Shown: piece by piece, positions 33,403 to 36,319 of the stretch | How positions within the stretch are numbered: position 1 is the stretch's first letter | How the letters are laid out: each line of letters opens with the position of its first letter | Assembly: GCA_045641065.1 (NCBI GenBank) | Contig: JAZUGF010000154.1 | Span: 1 to 36,319 of the forward strand | Reading direction: 5' to 3' | DNA: 36,319 nt | Source of the DNA: UBA1723 sp045641065 | GTDB taxonomy: Bacteria > Bacteroidota > Bacteroidia > Bacteroidales > Paludibacteraceae | Program-made: the position numbers and the translations under genes | The notes under the pieces: generated by a model | What the model was told of the DNA's origin: nothing | Database searches by the model: none | Seen by the model: the letters and a program-made list of their open reading frames with translations, nothing else

Positions 33403-34593
33403 ATGGAAAACGAAATGAATTACAGCTTTCATTTGCGATGCTTTGTTGAGGATTACACGGCAGCAGTAGAAAGCTTTGAAAGAGGAAATTATAAAGGATT
33501 TTTTAGAAATTACAGACCATCAATAGAAAGTTTGTGCATTGGAATACTTACTGCACTACATCCAGATGAAGTCGAAGAAATATTAAATGGTACTAAAGGA
33601 TTCAGTAAAGATGGAAAGGCTTTTGTCGTAGTGCCATGTAGCGCGAAACCACGAACTGGACGCTTCTTAATTGATTTGGCAAAGATGGCGATGCTTAAAC
33701 AGCTTGCTGATGAAAAAGCAAATAAACTCGTCATCTCTCATATGCAGCTTGCCTATTTCACTTTGATTAGAGACTATCATTTCGCAAGTTGTGCTTGTCA
33801 TAGCTTCACAGATCCTAAAGCTACTTTGACATTCGACAAAAATATGGTATCTGAATGTTTGGTAGGAACAAATAACTTCATCGATTACGTAACTCGATTC
33901 TTACCTGAGGATGGCAAGAAGATTTTGATGATGTGTCCACAACTTTCGGTTGGTGTAAACATCGTCTATCCAGATTCGTCAAAAGAGATTGAACGTCCAC
34001 TTTCTTATACTTCTGCGTCAGCTAAAGTTATCCGTGAATCGGCAGAAACAGATGAGTTCACTTCTCGTCAACAAGCCCATATGCCAAAAATGGAGCAGAG
34101 CGGTGAACCAGAGGAAGAGCAGGTGCCAGATCGTCTGCCATTCGAGTATGTTCCTGATGTGCCATATCCTGAAATTGAGCCTGAGTACGATGTTAAGAAT
34201 ACTGATGCTGAAATCCAACTTAATGTCGTCAGTGTCAATGAGAGTGAGGAGGATTTGATCAAACGTAATCTTCAGAATTATCGACCTTATATCTCACGTC
34301 CAAAACCAACATTCCGTCCACGTCCAGAGATAGAAGAGCAGGATGACGACACTGAAGATGATGGCAATCATGGTACATATTATGAGCATAACAACTATAT
34401 GTTCAAGAAGTACCGTTGTCAGTATAAGGGAGAAATCCAGACTGAAGGAGGTAAACGTTATCAGGTTCCAGTAGAGGAGAATCCAGAGTTGTATGATGAG
34501 TGTGAGGTTTACTTTGATATCAAGGCAATTCCAAACTTTGATCCATCACGCCCTGATTTCCTAATTGCAATTAATACAGAAATTATTGATTAA
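33403..34593 (+). CDS. Unrecognised cytosolic protein with an acidic, proline-rich linker
   Basis: 396 residues; I do not recognise the family. No signal peptide or membrane segment is visible. A folded N-terminal region (about 1-200) holds FERGNYKGFFRNYRPSIESLCIGIL, a Cys-rich FASCACHSF stretch and KKILMMCPQLSVGVNIVYP. The middle (about 215-325) is low-complexity, acidic and Pro-rich (EPEEEQVPDRLPFEYVPDVPYPEIEPEYD; EIEEQDDDTEDDG), likely disordered. A conserved-looking C-terminal segment (about 330-396) is basic then beta-rich (YRCQYKGEIQTEGGKRYQVPVEE ... FLIAINTEIID). The two-domain layout with a disordered linker would suit an adaptor or nucleic-acid/protein-binding role, but this is only a description. 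It has its own promoter and a hairpin after the stop. Confidence 0.8.
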   Translation: MENEMNYSFHLRCFVEDYTAAVESFERGNYKGFFRNYRPSIESLCIGILTALHPDEVEEILNGTKGFSKDGKAFVVVPCSAKPRTGRFLIDLAKMAMLKQLADEKANKLVISHMQLAYFTLIRDYHFASCACHSFTDPKATLTFDKNMVSECLVGTNNFIDYVTRFLPEDGKKILMMCPQLSVGVNIVYPDSSKEIERPLSYTSASAKVIRESAETDEFTSRQQAHMPKMEQSGEPEEEQVPDRLPFEYVPDVPYPEIEPEYDVKNTDAEIQLNVVSVNESEEDLIKRNLQNYRPYISRPKPTFRPRPEIEEQDDDTEDDGNHGTYYEHNNYMFKKYRCQYKGEIQTEGGKRYQVPVEENPELYDECEVYFDIKAIPNFDPSRPDFLIAINTEIID

Positions 34594-34599
34594 AGCATA

Positions 34600-34629
34600 A
34601 GTCACAGCAGATAGTACTGTTGTGACTTT
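34600..34629 (+). terminator. Hairpin terminator after the 33403 gene
   Basis: An 11-bp stem (34600-34610 with 34617-34627), one G-U pair, 6-nt loop. The T-run is short (TTTA), so termination may be partial and dtd could be read through. The dtd start lies 13 bp after it. Confidence 0.6.
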
Positions 34630-34639
34630 ACCATTTGAT

Positions 34640-35092
34640 ATGAGAGTAGTAATACAAAAAGTGACGCATTGCTCAGTAGAGATTGAAGGGAAAATCAAGT
34701 CTTCAATCGGCAGAGGATTGCTTGTGTTAGTCGGTGTAGAGGATAGAGACACAGACCAAGATATAGAATGGTTGTCGAATAAGATCGTGAATATGCGAAT
34801 CTTTGAAGACGTGAATGGAGTGATGAATCTTTCTGTAAAAGATGTCGACGGTGAGATCTTAATCGTCAGTCAGTTCACACTACAGGCGTCGACTAAGAAA
34901 GGAAACCGTCCGTCGTACATTAAAGCATCTAAACATGATTTTGCAATTCCGATGTATGAAAAGTTTTGCGCAAAGGTAAGTGCAGATCTTGGAAAGACGG
35001 TAGGAACTGGAGAATTCGGTGCTGATATGAAGGTCTCGCTTCTTAACGATGGACCAACAACTATCTTTATGGATTCGCAAAACAAAGAGTAG
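34640..35092 (+). CDS. dtd: D-aminoacyl-tRNA deacylase
   Basis: 150 residues from the ATG at 34640; a frame extension to 34622 lies in the terminator stem. Dtd hydrolyses D-amino acids (and glycine mischarged on tRNA-Ala) from tRNA, proofreading translation. The opening MRVVIQKVTHCSVEIEGK, the catalytic-site motif VSQFTLQA (about 79-86) and the cross-subunit NDGPTT motif near the C-terminus with the cis Gly-Pro pair are all intact, and the length is standard. It is probably transcribed alone or by readthrough from 33403. Confidence 0.96.
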   Translation: MRVVIQKVTHCSVEIEGKIKSSIGRGLLVLVGVEDRDTDQDIEWLSNKIVNMRIFEDVNGVMNLSVKDVDGEILIVSQFTLQASTKKGNRPSYIKASKHDFAIPMYEKFCAKVSADLGKTVGTGEFGADMKVSLLNDGPTTIFMDSQNKE

Positions 35093-35105
35093 AGGAGTGA
35101 AATAA

Positions 35106-35167
35106 TGAGGATTGTTAAGGACGGAACGTCCTAACCTCCAACCTGATCGAGCCCGTAAGGGCGAGCG
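35106..35167 (+). repeat. Dispersed two-hairpin intergenic repeat, copy B
   Basis: Same element as 12330-12393 but on the opposite strand. It contains an AGGACG/CGTCCT hairpin (about 35117-35132) and a GCCC/GGGC stem with a GTAA loop (35151-35162). It starts 14 bp after the dtd stop. Confidence 0.8.
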
Positions 35168-35234
35168 TCACAATATGATTCCAAAGCAGTTTGTTAATAA
35201 AAGCCACATTAATTGCTGATTGTGTGGTATTTTA

Positions 35235-35264
35235 ATTTAGCATTTAGCATTCAGCATTTAGAAT
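35235..35264 (+). repeat. AGCATTT-type tandem repeat
   Basis: Near-copies of TTAGCAT/TTCAGCAT in a row, the plus-strand form of the repeat at 3471-3494. It lies just before the pgk promoter, over the expected -33 region. Confidence 0.65.
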
Positions 35265-35271
35265 TTTATTT

Positions 35272-35279
35272 TATCTTTG
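35272..35279 (+). promoter_or_regulatory. -7 element (TATCTTTG) for pgk
   Basis: Exact TAnnTTTG match 37 bp before the pgk ATG and identical to the hsdM element. The -33 region lies in the AGCATTT repeat and has no good TTTG box. Confidence 0.6.
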
Positions 35280-35315
35280 TAGAAAATTATTAAACAAGTT
35301 CATATTTTTACAAGT

Positions 35316-36319
35316 ATGCAATTAATTGACAATTTTAACTTTGCTGGTAAGAAGGCAATCGTTCGTGTGGACTTCAACGTTCCATTGAACAAGGAGACAG
35401 GTGCAGTAAGTGACGACACACGTATTCGTGGTGCTCTACCTACAATCAAGAAGATCATCGCTGACGGTGGTGCAGCTATCTTGATGTCTCACATGGGTAA
35501 GCCAAAGAATGTAAACCCACAGGAGGGTGATCCTAAGTTCTCTCTAAAGCAGATCGTATCAGCTATTGAGAAGTATACAAAGGAGTTCGGTGTAGCATCT
35601 ATCAAGTTCGCTGATGACGCTGCTAACGCTGCTCAGGCTGCTAAGGATTTGAAGATGGGTGAGATCCTATTGCTTCAGAACCTTCGTTACTACGCTGAGG
35701 AAGAGGGTAAGCCACGTGGCATCGAGAAGGATGCTCCTGAGTTCGAGGCTGCAAAGAAGGCAGTTAAGGAGTCTCAGAAGAAGTTCGCTAAGACTTTGGC
35801 TTCATACGCTGAGGTTTACGTTAACGACGCATTCGGTACAGCTCACAGAAAGCACGCTTCTACAGCTGTTATCGCTGACGAGTTCGCTGAGGACAAGAAG
35901 ATGTTCGGTTTCTTGATCAACAAGGAACTTAAGGCTATGGACGGTGTTCTTGCAGCAAAGAAGGAAGGCTTTACAGCTATCATGGGTGGATCAAAGGTTT
36001 CTGACAAGATCAACATCATCACTAACCTCCTCGACCGTGTAGAGAACCTCATCATCGGTGGTGGTATGGCTTATACATTCGTTAAGGCACAGGGTGGCCA
36101 GATCGGTAACTCACTTTGTGAGGCTGACAAGCTTGACCTTGCTCTTGACATCATCGCTAAGGCTAAGGCTAAGGGTGTAAACCTCCTCCTCCCAGTTGAC
36201 GCAATCAACGCTGACAAGTTCGACAAGGACGCTAACACAAACATCTCTGCTACAGACAAGACTCCTGACGGCTGGATGGGTCTCGATATCGCTGATGAGA
36301 CAATCAAGACTTACTCAGA
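35316..36319 (+). CDS. pgk: Phosphoglycerate kinase, 3' end beyond the window
   Basis: The first 334 codons of a protein usually near 415 residues; the frame is open to the window end. Pgk transfers phosphate from 1,3-bisphosphoglycerate to ADP in glycolysis. The N-terminal domain has AIVRVDFNVPLN, DDTRIRGALPTIKKI and ILMSHMGKPK, and VYVNDAFGTAHRKHAST carries the substrate-contacting His region. A charged insertion, EEEGKPRGIEKDAPEFEAAKKAV (about 128-150), is typical of Bacteroidota versions. The nucleotide domain begins with FTAIMGGSKVSDKI and GGGMAYTF. Gene has its own promoter. Codon choice is that of a highly expressed gene. From about 36025 on, Leu is often CTC, a codon not used for Leu earlier in this gene. 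Confidence 0.96.
   Translation, partial: MQLIDNFNFAGKKAIVRVDFNVPLNKETGAVSDDTRIRGALPTIKKIIADGGAAILMSHMGKPKNVNPQEGDPKFSLKQIVSAIEKYTKEFGVASIKFADDAANAAQAAKDLKMGEILLLQNLRYYAEEEGKPRGIEKDAPEFEAAKKAVKESQKKFAKTLASYAEVYVNDAFGTAHRKHASTAVIADEFAEDKKMFGFLINKELKAMDGVLAAKKEGFTAIMGGSKVSDKINIITNLLDRVENLIIGGGMAYTFVKAQGGQIGNSLCEADKLDLALDIIAKAKAKGVNLLLPVDAINADKFDKDANTNISATDKTPDGWMGLDIADETIKTYS

Overview
The window looks like chromosomal DNA from a member of the order Bacteroidales, moderately AT-rich. The clues are promoter elements of the Bacteroidota type (TAnnTTTG at about -7), weak or absent Shine-Dalgarno sites for most genes, a fused nuoCD inside a complex I operon without nuoEFG, a DUF4286-ruvC pair, and a 2,421-residue secreted protein ending in a gliding-motility/type IX secretion C-terminal domain. 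I cannot name the genus.

Layout. 1-799: noncoding repeats (five ~80-bp tandem units in an alternating A-B pattern, one arm of an inverted repeat, a ~25-unit hexanucleotide microsatellite) and a promoter. 800-8049: a type I restriction-modification locus, hsdM - YhcG/DUF1016 nuclease - hsdS - hsdR. It is bracketed by ~115-bp imperfect inverted repeats, and two abortive copies of the hsdS start lie between hsdM and hsdS. 8291-9342 (minus): an FHA/zinc-ribbon protein and a Nudix hydrolase. 9410-12023 (plus): DUF4286, ruvC, a LytS-type histidine kinase and a LytTR response regulator, tightly packed behind a promoter that overlaps the divergent Nudix promoter. 12081-12308: a 75-codon basic ORF whose 3' part is itself an intrinsic terminator, so most transcripts should lack the stop codon. 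Its arrangement and its TYTRKEKHK segment recall the ribosome-rescue factor ArfA. 12330-12953: a dispersed hairpin repeat and a structured RNA candidate (rod-like, with its own terminator; possibly the Bacteroidales 6S/Bacteroidales-1 RNA). 12991-23168: nuoA-B-CD-H-I-J-K-L-M-N, an 11-subunit complex I lacking the NADH-input module. 23235-24218: a flippase-like membrane protein. 24482-31747: the giant surface protein with Cys-containing HYR-like repeats. 31820-33332: YciO/Sua5-like protein and an EamA transporter. 33403-34593: an unrecognised acidic protein. 34640-35092: dtd. 35316 to the window end: pgk, cut off by the window.

How the parts work together. The hsd genes should form one restriction-modification unit with an added nuclease. 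The nuo genes encode one proton-pumping membrane complex. DUF4286-ruvC-kinase-regulator look co-transcribed. The remaining genes are mostly single housekeeping or surface functions, each separated by a recognisable hairpin terminator.

The strongest candidate for something undescribed is the small ORF at 12081-12308 with the terminator inside its reading frame. Next come the repeat-bracketed RM locus with duplicated hsdS starts, the structured RNA before nuoA, and a dispersed two-hairpin repeat showing a compensatory base change between its two copies.
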